The notes under the pieces are model-generated. The model saw only the letters and a list, made by a program, of their open reading frames with translations. It searched no databases and had not been told where the DNA came from. Positions 8,000 through 15,874 of a stretch of 46,275 nt of DNA are shown in pieces; within the stretch, counting starts at the first letter, position 1; each line of letters starts with the position of its first letter. The DNA is from Methylophaga sp. UBA2689 (lineage in GTDB: Bacteria > Pseudomonadota > Gammaproteobacteria > Nitrosococcales > Methylophagaceae), in contig DELT01000031.1 in assembly GCA_002354555.1 (NCBI GenBank), forward strand, positions 61,307 through 107,581, written 5' to 3'. The translations under genes and the position numbers were made by a program.

Positions 8000-9472
8000 T
8001 TATTTCAAAAGACGTGCTCGGCCTGCCCATAGCCCGAAAAGTCCGAAAGCGAAAAGAGGTAATGCCGCTGGCAATGGCACCGCACTCGGATTCATAAACT
8101 TACCTGCAAGTGCTTCTGTGGAGAAAGAGCCATCATTGGCAAACGTCCAGGTGGAGAAGTTTGTGAATTTTCCAGAGAACAGCTCATTATTCGCGATACC
8201 GAAGGACATATATATCAGTGCGTCGGTGATATCAAATGACAAAATATTGGACAGTGAAAAGTCATTAAAGAAAACACTATTCTCGCCCAAGCCGCCATCA
8301 AAAATGCCGGTACTCAACATGCCTGAAGTTGAAGTAAGCCCATCCACAATCAGCATGTCATCGCCAGCACCAAAAATAACATCACCAATAATCTCGCTGT
8401 TACCACTCAGTTTCAAGCTACTATCACCCTGATTGGGCGCAAACTGAATGGCAGTACCTGAACGGCCAACCAAGGTACCGCTATTCTCAATGGTGATCTC
8501 TGAAGTGCTCGCTCCATCCGTCCCAATCGCATGGACGCCTTCGATATAGCCTTCGTTTACAATGGTCAGTGGACCTGCTGTGCGCACTTCACCTTGTGTA
8601 GGCTCGTACAATGAATCCACATCAATGCCATTGCCGCCAACCAATGGATCACTCGCCGTTCCGGTAGAGACAATTACGCCTGTGGCATGGTTATGCACCT
8701 TACCTTCATCAATGTCGATTCCGTCATCGCTACCAAGGATCACACCGTAGTTATTTGCTTCACCGCTGGCGAATTGCACACCGTCTTCATCGTCCGTCGC
8801 ACCAGCATTTGTCCAGCTCTGCGTTCCAGCATCCCATGAAAGTCCGTTTAGAGAGATGGTGCCGTGATTTTCCAGAGTGAAATCCTCACGCGCTTCAATC
8901 ACTTCCTCACCACCGAGTAATGTGCCGTGATTGATCACAGTGCCACCCGGTCCGCGGCTCTGAATGGCGCGGCCATCAGTACTTTGAATCAGCCCATAAT
9001 TGGTGATGTGGGCGTTTTCCAGTTCGGCATCATTGTCTAATCTGACGGCCTGATTTTCCGCAAAGATTTTTCCACTTTCCCGGTTGATCAGAGTGAAATT
9101 ATCGGCGTCATCCTGAAGACGGATACCCCGGTCACCGCCACGGATAGTGCCGGAATTGTCGATGGTCAGGTTCGCACCATTGCCACGGATCGCATCATCA
9201 TCGCCGCTTTCAATCAGACCCTGATTGTTCAGCGACTGGTTTGATCCCTCCAATTGCACTGGGCGTCCATTTGCACGGACAATCTGTGCACCGCTTTCAA
9301 CGGTCACTGACAAGTTATCTCGGTCGTCATTGATATTGCCGCTGTCTACCACGGTGCAAGTCAGCGTTGGTGAATCACCGGTGCCGCCTCCAATGCATGT
9401 TGCCGACATTGCTGGCACGTTATACAGAGCCCCCAGCATTGTAGCGAGTACTAATTTATGCGTATTTTTCAC
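8000..9472 (-). CDS. Exported beta-helix-type surface protein with a VPLPA/PEP-CTERM sorting signal
   Basis: A 490-residue protein. Residues 1-23 are a signal peptide ending in PAMSA. The body has many short repeats of the pattern N-x-G-x-I-x-G/S (IDNSGTIRGGDRGI, INHGTLLGGEEVI, IENSGTLVGRSGTAI), as in right-handed beta-helix passengers of adhesins and autotransporters. It is rich in Asp and Gly and has two cysteines near the N-terminus. The tail VPLPAALPLFAFGLFGLWAG then RARLLK is a VPLPA/PEP-CTERM tripartite signal, recognised by exosortase. No exosortase or exopolysaccharide gene is in view. The start is a GTG with GGAGG about 4 bases upstream. A surface or matrix role is inferred. Confidence 0.85.
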   Translation of the reverse strand: MKNTHKLVLATMLGALYNVPAMSATCIGGGTGDSPTLTCTVVDSGNINDDRDNLSVTVESGAQIVRANGRPVQLEGSNQSLNNQGLIESGDDDAIRGNGANLTIDNSGTIRGGDRGIRLQDDADNFTLINRESGKIFAENQAVRLDNDAELENAHITNYGLIQSTDGRAIQSRGPGGTVINHGTLLGGEEVIEAREDFTLENHGTISLNGLSWDAGTQSWTNAGATDDEDGVQFASGEANNYGVILGSDDGIDIDEGKVHNHATGVIVSTGTASDPLVGGNGIDVDSLYEPTQGEVRTAGPLTIVNEGYIEGVHAIGTDGASTSEITIENSGTLVGRSGTAIQFAPNQGDSSLKLSGNSEIIGDVIFGAGDDMLIVDGLTSTSGMLSTGIFDGGLGENSVFFNDFSLSNILSFDITDALIYMSFGIANNELFSGKFTNFSTWTFANDGSFSTEALAGKFMNPSAVPLPAALPLFAFGLFGLWAGRARLLK

Positions 9473-9694
9473 GTTACCTCCAAGTCAGATAATGAACATC
9501 GGAACTGAAGATAGTGATTTATTGTGACAACTCTATGAATGTTGAAATTAATGTGAACCAGAGCGCTAAAAGAAAATAAAAAATGTGATAAATGGAAAAC
9601 GGTTAAGCAACTTGATTTTATTTACTCCCAGCCAATGACACAGTGAGTTCTAATCGAATTCCTGTAAAAGAGGATGTTGGTATTTTATTTGTTT

Positions 9695-10393
9695 TTACGT
9701 TTGCAGCTTGGCAAACCAGGCATGAATCAATCCTGCCTGAAAGAATTGCACAGGCAGGTAAAAACCAGCTGATTTAATGATGGATTCGACCGTAGCAGGT
9801 GGCAGAATCGCCACATCTTTGGCATAGGCTTCTCTTATCTGGTTTTGTTTGTCAGCAGGAATGCCAGCCCCCGCCATCATTGTCATCCAGGCATGCAATA
9901 AGGCTTCATATTTATCCGATCCTAATTCTGAAGCTAAATCGGCACTTGCCAATATCCCACCCGGTTTCAACCTGCGTGCAATTTCACCAAATAGTTCTGT
10001 GCGGAGCGGTTGATCCACAATAAACTGGGAAACCAGAAAGCAGGTGGCTGCGTTATAAAGCTGTTTGTTAGGTAAAGAATCAAGATAGCCTTCGTGAAAA
10101 TAACAACGACTCGTCATCCCCTCTTCTTCAACCCTTTTTCGACAGACAGCAAGCATGGCTCCTGAAGGCTCAACCGCCGTAAACTGCCAATGAGGAAATT
10201 TCCTGACAAGATGTATCAACTCTTTACCAGTTCCAGCTCCTACGCAAAGAATGTGAGCATCAACGGCTAACTCTGCAAACACCGATTCCAGCAGAAAATA
10301 TAAAGCATTATTAATGGGCGACATTCTGGCCCATTGCTGATCGTATCCTGAAGCTTGCTGATCAAAAATTTCCTTAATTTCATCTGGCTGCAT
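9695..10393 (-). CDS. Class I SAM-dependent methyltransferase
   Basis: A 232-residue protein with the Rossmann-like methyltransferase fold. Motif I is ILCVGAGTGKELIHL (about residues 48-62), the acidic end of strand 2 is FTAVEPSGAML, and LKPGGILASADLASE follows as motif III (about 142-156). The N-terminus (IFDQQASGYDQQW) is typical of UbiE/Methyltransf_12-like enzymes. The substrate is unknown. The next minus-strand gene upstream starts at 11108 and ends 37 bp before this one, so the two could share a transcript. Confidence 0.85.
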   Translation of the reverse strand: MQPDEIKEIFDQQASGYDQQWARMSPINNALYFLLESVFAELAVDAHILCVGAGTGKELIHLVRKFPHWQFTAVEPSGAMLAVCRKRVEEEGMTSRCYFHEGYLDSLPNKQLYNAATCFLVSQFIVDQPLRTELFGEIARRLKPGGILASADLASELGSDKYEALLHAWMTMMAGAGIPADKQNQIREAYAKDVAILPPATVESIIKSAGFYLPVQFFQAGLIHAWFAKLQT

Positions 10394-10430
10394 GTTATTA
10401 CTTGCCTTGATGGATAAATTAAATGAGGAC

Positions 10431-11108
10431 TCACTTAAGCAAGGTGTCCAGCTCTTTTGTTAAGCGGGTGATTTCAGTCGTGGCATGACCAGTGTTCTCA
10501 GCCAGTTTTTTTACCTCGGCTGCAACAACAGCAAAACCTCGACCTGCATCTCCGGCCCGTGCGGCTTCAATACTGGCATTCAGGCTAAGCAGGCGCAGTG
10601 TTTTCAACATATCCAAAATATTTTGGGTTTGTTTGACGATGTCTGAGCTATGGCTCTCGACCTCTTCCATCCTTGATTGACGCTCCAGTTCCTGCAGTTT
10701 CCGAGTTTGAATAGTGGTCACCACTCCTTCAAGAAACGCCACTTGCTGATTCTCGTCAAATACCGGGCCGCCCTTTTCATTCACCCAAATGGGGTCACCC
10801 ATTTTGCATTTTAAGCGGTAGTCCACATCCCAGTTCTTATGATTTTCGATAGCTGCCGCAACGGCATCATCGACAGCCTGTCCATCATCTTCGTGGATGA
10901 GGTTTACGTATGAGGTAACTTTGTTGCCTATTAACTCTTGGTGTTTATACCCAGTAAGCTCCTGCACATTGCCGAACATGTTGAGCATTGTGTAGTCATT
11001 GTCCATACGGCAACGATACAAAAAGCCGGACATTCGGCTGGAAATACTTTCAAAGATGTTTTGGTCATCTGCAGGAATTACGTTGGGAAAGGCACTAATA
11101 CTGCTCAT
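10431..11108 (-). CDS. Soluble PAS-domain protein with a short chemoreceptor signalling tip
   Basis: A 225-residue protein without membrane segments or signal peptide. Residues about 20-135 are a PAS domain ([17 protein letters not shown] near 45, and the [18 protein letters not shown] run typical of PAS_3). After a coiled coil comes the hairpin tip of methyl-accepting chemotaxis proteins: [20 protein letters not shown] then [16 protein letters not shown], which binds CheA and CheW. The MCP part is much shorter than in standard receptors. Short PAS-MCP proteins are known, some in aerotaxis. AGGAAGAG precedes the ATG. It may signal cytoplasmic redox or ligand state to a chemotaxis array; no che genes are in the window. 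Confidence 0.85.
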   Translation of the reverse strand: MSSISAFPNVIPADDQNIFESISSRMSGFLYRCRMDNDYTMLNMFGNVQELTGYKHQELIGNKVTSYVNLIHEDDGQAVDDAVAAAIENHKNWDVDYRLKCKMGDPIWVNEKGGPVFDENQQVAFLEGVVTTIQTRKLQELERQSRMEEVESHSSDIVKQTQNILDMLKTLRLLSLNASIEAARAGDAGRGFAVVAAEVKKLAENTGHATTEITRLTKELDTLLK

Positions 11109-11460
11109 GGTCTCTCTTCCTTTGATAGAGATTGATAACGCCCGCCTAAAGCATGCGAGTTATGAGCGTCGCCTTTGACGCGTTTTGTTGCATTTATTCT
11201 GATACAGGAATCAATTAGTCAGCCACTCTAAATAGCGTTGCTTGTCATCATCATGAAAAAATTAATCCTCACGTCGATTACCTTGCTGAGTAGTGTGGTG
11301 TGGAATTTTTTGGAAATACATGTCGGACTATTTTGGCTATAGCAATAGACTAGAATATTAACTAATTAAAGGGAAGCGTCCTCTGTACTATCAAATGCCT
11401 TTTGAATATGGATCGGCAAAGCGCTAGGGTAAAAGCCAGAACCACAATCAGGATAACAAC
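11109..11460. other. Intergenic region between divergent genes
   Basis: A 352-base region that must hold the promoters of the PAS-MCP gene (minus strand) and the symporter gene (plus strand). A 29-codon open frame at 11253-11342 begins like a signal peptide (MKKLILTSITLLSSVVW), but has no clear ribosome binding site and is not called as a gene. Confidence 0.4.
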
Positions 11461-12819
11461 ATGGAAGCGCTTTTTACCGCCTTTGCCAATTTTATGTGGG
11501 GCCTACCGCTGGTGATATTGCTGGTAGGCGGCGGACTGTTTTTTGTGGTGTATTCGGGCGGCCTGCCCTATCGCCATTTCAGGCATGCCTTACAAATTCT
11601 GACGGGACGCTTTGATCGCGAAGGAGATGAAGGCGATATACCCCATACTCAGGCACTGAGCACCGCCCTGTCCGGGACGCTGGGATTGGGCAATATTGCC
11701 GGTGTAGCGCTGGCAATTACTATGGGCGGCCCGGGTGCCATCTTTTGGATGTGGATGACAGCAGTCATCGGTGTCGCCACTAAGTTTTATACCTGCTCAC
11801 TGAGTGTGATGTTTCGCGGCAAAGACAGTGAGGGCAAGCTTCAGGGTGGCCCCATGTATGTCGTACGCGAAGGTCTCGGCAAACGCTGGTGGCCCCTGGC
11901 AATACTATTTGCAGTCGCCGGGCTGATGGGCACTATGCCCGCTTTTCAGGTCAACCAGTTGGTGCAAATTTTGCGTGAAGTGGTGGCTGAACCCGCCGGC
12001 TGGGCCACGTCACAAAGCCATTTCACCTTTGATTTGGTCATGGGTCTGCTGATCGCCGCGCTGGTATTGCTGGTGACGACAGGACATATCCAACGCGTTG
12101 GCCGCGTCACATTGCGGATGGTTCCGATTATGGTATTGCTTTATTTAGGGATGACCGCCCTGCTGTTGATTCGCTTTGCCAGTGAGATTCCGGCTGCCTT
12201 TCAGTTGATTATTACCGATGCTTTTTCCGGTGACGCCGTCGCGGGGGGTGCCATTGGCACTGTCATCCTGATGGGTGTGCGACGCGGTGCTTTTTCCAAC
12301 GAAGCCGGCATCGGTACTGAGGCAATGGCCCACGGTGCAGCACGCACCAATGAACCGATTCGTGAAGGACTGGTGGCCATGATGGGGCCGGTGATTGATA
12401 CCCTTCTGGTGTGCACCTGTACCGCCCTGGCCATTCTGGTAACAGGCAGCTGGCAAGTTGATGGTGACATTGATGGCGTGACCCTGACATCACAAGCATT
12501 TGAAACTGCTTTCCCCGGTATCGGTGCCTATCTGCTGACCGTGGTCGTGGCGTTGTTGTCGCTGAGCACCATTTTTACCTTCTGGTATTACGGCAGCAAG
12601 TGCCTGGGCTTTTTAATTGGGGCACGGCATCAGCACCATTACGTCTGGATTTACGCTGCATTGGTGGTCTTTGGTAGCGTGACCAGTCTGACGGCCATCA
12701 TCGGACTGATCGACGGACTATATGCGACTATGGCTATACCAACCATGATTTCCGCACTGCTGCTCGCCCCCAAGGTCAACCAAGCGGCGCGAGACTATTT
12801 TCAGCGGCATGGGAAATAG
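11461..12819 (+). CDS. Alanine/glycine:cation symporter (AGCS) family transporter
   Basis: A 452-residue inner-membrane protein with about ten or eleven hydrophobic helices. The family's most conserved runs are present: ALSGTLGLGNIAGVALAI near residue 69, GGPGAIFWMWMTA at about 88-100, GGPMYV at about 129-134, and GVRRGAFSNEAGIGTEAMAH at about 275-294. These proteins import L-alanine, D-alanine or glycine with Na+ or H+. The length is at the usual value. The start is the ATG 460 bases into an otherwise gene-free gap; a conventional SD is weak (CAGGATAACA). It is convergent with the RIO1 kinase gene. Confidence 0.92.
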   Translation: MEALFTAFANFMWGLPLVILLVGGGLFFVVYSGGLPYRHFRHALQILTGRFDREGDEGDIPHTQALSTALSGTLGLGNIAGVALAITMGGPGAIFWMWMTAVIGVATKFYTCSLSVMFRGKDSEGKLQGGPMYVVREGLGKRWWPLAILFAVAGLMGTMPAFQVNQLVQILREVVAEPAGWATSQSHFTFDLVMGLLIAALVLLVTTGHIQRVGRVTLRMVPIMVLLYLGMTALLLIRFASEIPAAFQLIITDAFSGDAVAGGAIGTVILMGVRRGAFSNEAGIGTEAMAHGAARTNEPIREGLVAMMGPVIDTLLVCTCTALAILVTGSWQVDGDIDGVTLTSQAFETAFPGIGAYLLTVVVALLSLSTIFTFWYYGSKCLGFLIGARHQHHYVWIYAALVVFGSVTSLTAIIGLIDGLYATMAIPTMISALLLAPKVNQAARDYFQRHGK

Positions 12820-12828
12820 TCAGGGGAG

Positions 12829-12847
12829 CAGCCAACTTGATTTTTTT
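12829..12847 (-). repeat. Half REP-A sequence
   Basis: On the minus strand this reads AAAAAAATCAAGTTGGCTG, identical to the left half of the REP-A repeats that bound the RAYT at 24981-25793. It lies between the convergent symporter and RIO1 genes. Confidence 0.55.
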
Positions 12848-12870
12848 CTAAGATTAATAAGGTATAGCCT

Positions 12871-13722
12871 TTAGTCATCCTTATCACGTAACCACAATTG
12901 CCTTTCTTGTTCTTCTTCCAGGATCGCTTTGATCTCAAGCATCACCCCATCCACATCAGCGGCTTGGGTGTCTTCTTCAAATTGGCCAGTGAGTTCAGTA
13001 TCAGGCAGCAAGTCACCAATTTCGAATAAAGACCATATTTCTTTTTCAAAACGTGTTTTACGTAATTCTGGGGCGAATTGAGCGTAGTAACGCGTCATAT
13101 TTTGTACATCACGAGTTAACATGGCTTGTGCATTATTATTCGCCACCGCATTCACCGCTTGGGGCAGATCGATAATCACCGGACCATGCGCATCGACCAG
13201 CACATTAAACTCTGATAAATCGCCATGAACTAAGCCTGCACAGAGCATTTTCTTCACCGAATGCATGACCATCATATGATCTTCGATGGCTTGCTCGGCA
13301 GACATGGAGACATCATTGAGGCGTGGTGCGACATCACCTTCCTCATCAGTAATCAACTCCATCAATAACACGCCATTCATGCAATCATAGGGTTGAGGCA
13401 CTCTCACACCGGCACTGGCAAGCAAATACAGGGCATCGACTTCGGCATTTTGCCAGGTTTCTTCCTGCTGCTGACGACCAAATTTAGAACCTTTTTCCAT
13501 CGCCCGGCCCCGGCGACTATTCCGTACTTTTCGTCCTTCCTGGTATTGAACGGCTTTTTTAAAGCTACGCTTGACGGCGTCTTTATAGACCTTGGCACAG
13601 CGTATTTCATCACCACATCTCACGACATAGACATCGGCTTCTTTGCCGCTCATTAAGCGACTAATCACCTCATCCACAAGGCCATCATCAACAAGCGGCT
13701 GAATTTGTTTTGGTATTTTCAT
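12871..13722 (-). CDS. RIO1-like serine protein kinase
   Basis: A protein of about 283 residues of the bacterial RIO1 group. Visible kinase elements, numbered from the 13722 start, are: the RIO-type nucleotide loop MSGKEADVYVV (about 24-34), K44 in CAKVYK, the catalytic HGD (H166-D168) with N173 in HGDLSEFNVLVD, and the metal-binding D185 in IIDLPQ. The Ser-rich linker seen in eukaryotic homologues is absent. The ATG at 13722 is preferred over a TTG at 13743 because relatives begin MKxPKxIxPL. The targets of bacterial RIO kinases are largely unknown. It is a lone gene, convergent with the AGCS symporter gene. Confidence 0.88.
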   Translation of the reverse strand: MKIPKQIQPLVDDGLVDEVISRLMSGKEADVYVVRCGDEIRCAKVYKDAVKRSFKKAVQYQEGRKVRNSRRGRAMEKGSKFGRQQQEETWQNAEVDALYLLASAGVRVPQPYDCMNGVLLMELITDEEGDVAPRLNDVSMSAEQAIEDHMMVMHSVKKMLCAGLVHGDLSEFNVLVDAHGPVIIDLPQAVNAVANNNAQAMLTRDVQNMTRYYAQFAPELRKTRFEKEIWSLFEIGDLLPDTELTGQFEEDTQAADVDGVMLEIKAILEEEQERQLWLRDKDD

Positions 13723-13848
13723 TATTCGGTTTTTATCGCTCAAACGTATCCAGTAAAAGATACCGTGCAGTATAAACTACAGTTGCTTATTTAAAGTGAC
13801 GCTAGCCAGTTTGGGTATTAGATTGGAGTCAGAGTCGATTGCTATTGG

Positions 13849-14190
13849 TTAACCTAATCTGAGTGCCCAATTACCATTGTGATGTTGATTACAGTTCTCT
13901 TCAGAATCGTATGCGATATGATCACCAAGACGTTTGAACTCGATATCCATCGTTTTAAATTCAGCTTGAATAAGGGATATCAATGCTTGGCCTTCATCTG
14001 ATTGCAGGTAATTTTTCAAGTTCTCATTTGTATCAAATACACAAACTACCATTAAGCTATTTGGATAATCGTCATAGTTCACCAAGTGCGTTAACCACTG
14101 AAAACCAGCGATATCTTTTAATGCCTGTTCACATACATCGGTCAATTTTAGCCGAAGTTCGTTATCAATCTTTTTATCTGTTTTACGCAT
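13849..14190 (-). CDS. Conserved protein of unknown function
   Basis: A 113-residue soluble protein that begins MRKTDKKIDNELRLKLTDVC and ends HIAYDSEENCNQHHNGNWAL followed by RLG. I recall similar proteins of about this length, with the same DSEENC...HNGNWAxRLG ending, in marine gammaproteobacteria, but know no function for them. There is no membrane segment or signal peptide. It has two or three scattered cysteines and no obvious enzyme motif. It is a lone gene, downstream of and in the same orientation as nothing nearby. Confidence 0.7.
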   Translation of the reverse strand: MRKTDKKIDNELRLKLTDVCEQALKDIAGFQWLTHLVNYDDYPNSLMVVCVFDTNENLKNYLQSDEGQALISLIQAEFKTMDIEFKRLGDHIAYDSEENCNQHHNGNWALRLG

Positions 14191-14423
14191 AATTCATATT
14201 CGGTCTAATGATTTAATAAAGGACACTTAAGGAGGACAGCTCGAATTAACTGATGAGTTCTAATCAAAAAAAACTGTAGCATTTAACTGGCTATGGTGAA
14301 CCTAAAACGGCATAGGTTTTCTATCTGATATTATATGTTGCGTTCAATCAGCTTATATAGCCAATAAAACCTCATCCTGAAGGCTATCAAATTTCAAATC
14401 AATAATACTAAGAGAGAGAAAGA

Positions 14424-14711
14424 ATGAGTGAAAATTCACCAGCAAAAACATTTCAACAACGTGCCGATGAATTCATCGCCGTTGCAAATCAGCAAGCAGC
14501 AGAAAGTACTGTAGACGAGGTCAATACGTCAATACTCTATTCAACCGCTCGATTTAATGCTTTCAGCGTCGCCCGTTCTGTTGAAAGTGCAGAGATTCTG
14601 CAGGCCGAAAAACAAGCCGCCATTGAATTTTTCACCCAACGTTACGCAGAAATGCTCAATCAAAATCTTGAAGAATATATTGCCCGATTCGATAGCTATA
14701 GACAGAAATAA
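14424..14711 (+). CDS. DUF3144-family protein
   Basis: A 95-residue, mostly helical, soluble protein. The run TSILYSTARFNAFSVARSVE, the following EKQAAIEFFTQRYAEMLNQN, and the LEEYIARF end match my memory of the DUF3144 family. Its function is unknown. AGAGAGAAAG lies just before the ATG. A hairpin at 14733-14769 follows the stop, so it is a single-gene unit. Confidence 0.8.
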   Translation: MSENSPAKTFQQRADEFIAVANQQAAESTVDEVNTSILYSTARFNAFSVARSVESAEILQAEKQAAIEFFTQRYAEMLNQNLEEYIARFDSYRQK

Positions 14712-14732
14712 TTAAATAATAAAGTTGCTAAG

Positions 14733-14769
14733 ACACAAAGCCCTGTTCTCTGTAAACAGGGCTTTGTGT
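14733..14769 (+). terminator. Hairpin terminator after the DUF3144 gene
   Basis: A perfect 15-bp stem: ACACAAAGCCCTGTT pairs with AACAGGGCTTTGTGT around a 7-base loop, 22 bases after the stop at 14711. There is no long T run, so it may be a weaker terminator or may protect the 3' end of the mRNA. Confidence 0.7.
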
Positions 14770-14832
14770 ATTGATGGACCTCAGAATGTGATCACTAGAA
14801 GTGGAGAGGATCTTTTAAAAATACTTTAGGTT

Positions 14833-15708
14833 CTACAGCCTGTTCTTACGCCACTCACTGGGAGTTTTACCGGTTAACTTGCGAAAAGCAGCTGAAAATT
14901 TACTGGGATTACTATAACCAACGCTAAAGGCGATCTCAGTAATAGGTATGGCTGTCATCAACAGATCCTGTGCATAGTCCATACGTTTCTGAGTCAAATA
15001 GGCATAGGGAGCACAGCCTAAGGCTGCCTTAAATGCGCCGGAAAATGTTCTAACATCCATCCCAACATGGCGTGCCAACTCGGCCACACTCACATCGCTA
15101 GCTAGGCGACTCTCGATTAGATCCAGTGTTGTATGTAAGGCAATACCCGATAGTGGATCGGGAGATCGCACCGTCGTGGTTATAGAGCTATGGTATTCGG
15201 CAAGTCGCCTCAATAGAACGCCGATACCTTCATCGAAAAAAGCCGAAGACATGCCATGAAATTCGCAATCACGCCACAATGCAGTCAATACAGATGTAAG
15301 CAAAGGATCACGATGTATTGTCGATGCAGCAGGAATAAGTCGATCGATTGAGAATGGATCACCCGCTTGATCATGATAGGCAGACAAATCTATAGCCAGG
15401 CCCAGCATTTCCGTTTTTGACCAGTACCCCTCGGCCTGGGTTTCAGGTAAGGCGATGGCCACCGACCCTGGTCTAAGCACACCCTCCAGATTAGGTCCTA
15501 TGCCACGTCGGCTCATACGACCAACATAAGCTGTACAAAGATTAATCATTAAATGTGGGGCTGACCTGTATTCACCTTCGCTTGCTTCAAAGCGCGCATG
15601 AGCAAGTCTTGCATTACCATCTGGGTGAAAAATAACAAGTTTCGATGTAATTCCTGGCTGAGATAATCGCTGATGAAAATCTTGCTCATCCTGTTTTAAA
15701 TTCCCCAT
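14833..15708 (-). CDS. AraC-family transcriptional regulator of the adjacent iron-uptake genes
   Basis: A 291-residue regulator. The C-terminal 100 residues carry the two helix-turn-helix units of AraC/XylS proteins: VSVAELARHVGMDVRTFSGA near 200-220, and ITEIAFSVGYSNPSKFSAAF with the signature tail RKLTGKTPSEWRK at about 275-288. The N-terminal half is a divergent ligand-sensing domain. It is divergent from the TonB-receptor gene, with a Fur-box-like site between. AraC proteins so placed (PchR/YbtA type) usually activate receptor synthesis in response to the ferric siderophore, and the same is inferred here. AGGTGGGG lies just upstream of the ATG. Confidence 0.88.
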   Translation of the reverse strand: MGNLKQDEQDFHQRLSQPGITSKLVIFHPDGNARLAHARFEASEGEYRSAPHLMINLCTAYVGRMSRRGIGPNLEGVLRPGSVAIALPETQAEGYWSKTEMLGLAIDLSAYHDQAGDPFSIDRLIPAASTIHRDPLLTSVLTALWRDCEFHGMSSAFFDEGIGVLLRRLAEYHSSITTTVRSPDPLSGIALHTTLDLIESRLASDVSVAELARHVGMDVRTFSGAFKAALGCAPYAYLTQKRMDYAQDLLMTAIPITEIAFSVGYSNPSKFSAAFRKLTGKTPSEWRKNRL

Positions 15709-15803
15709 TGCCCCACCTCACCATTCACATCTTATTGGTACTTCTGGATTAATTAGTTCCGAAATGGAGTAGCAGCCGCCATTTTGGATATGTATAAACA
15801 TCG

Positions 15804-15823
15804 TAATGATAATCAATCTCAAT
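15804..15823 (+). promoter_or_regulatory. Fur-box-like operator
   Basis: The stretch AATGATAATCAATCTCAATT matches the core of the Fur consensus (AATGATAATCATTATC) at its left half and loosely at the right. It lies about 50 bases before the TonB-receptor start, in the shared promoter region with the AraC gene. Iron-dependent repression is inferred. Confidence 0.65.
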
Positions 15824-15874
15824 TACGGTAGCAATGCATAACTATCGTTTTAGTCACTCTAAAAAGGAGCTGTA

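Noticed and set aside
11253..11342. 29-codon plus-strand frame beginning like a signal peptide
   Set aside because: No ribosome binding site, stops soon after the hydrophobic run, and lies in a promoter region.
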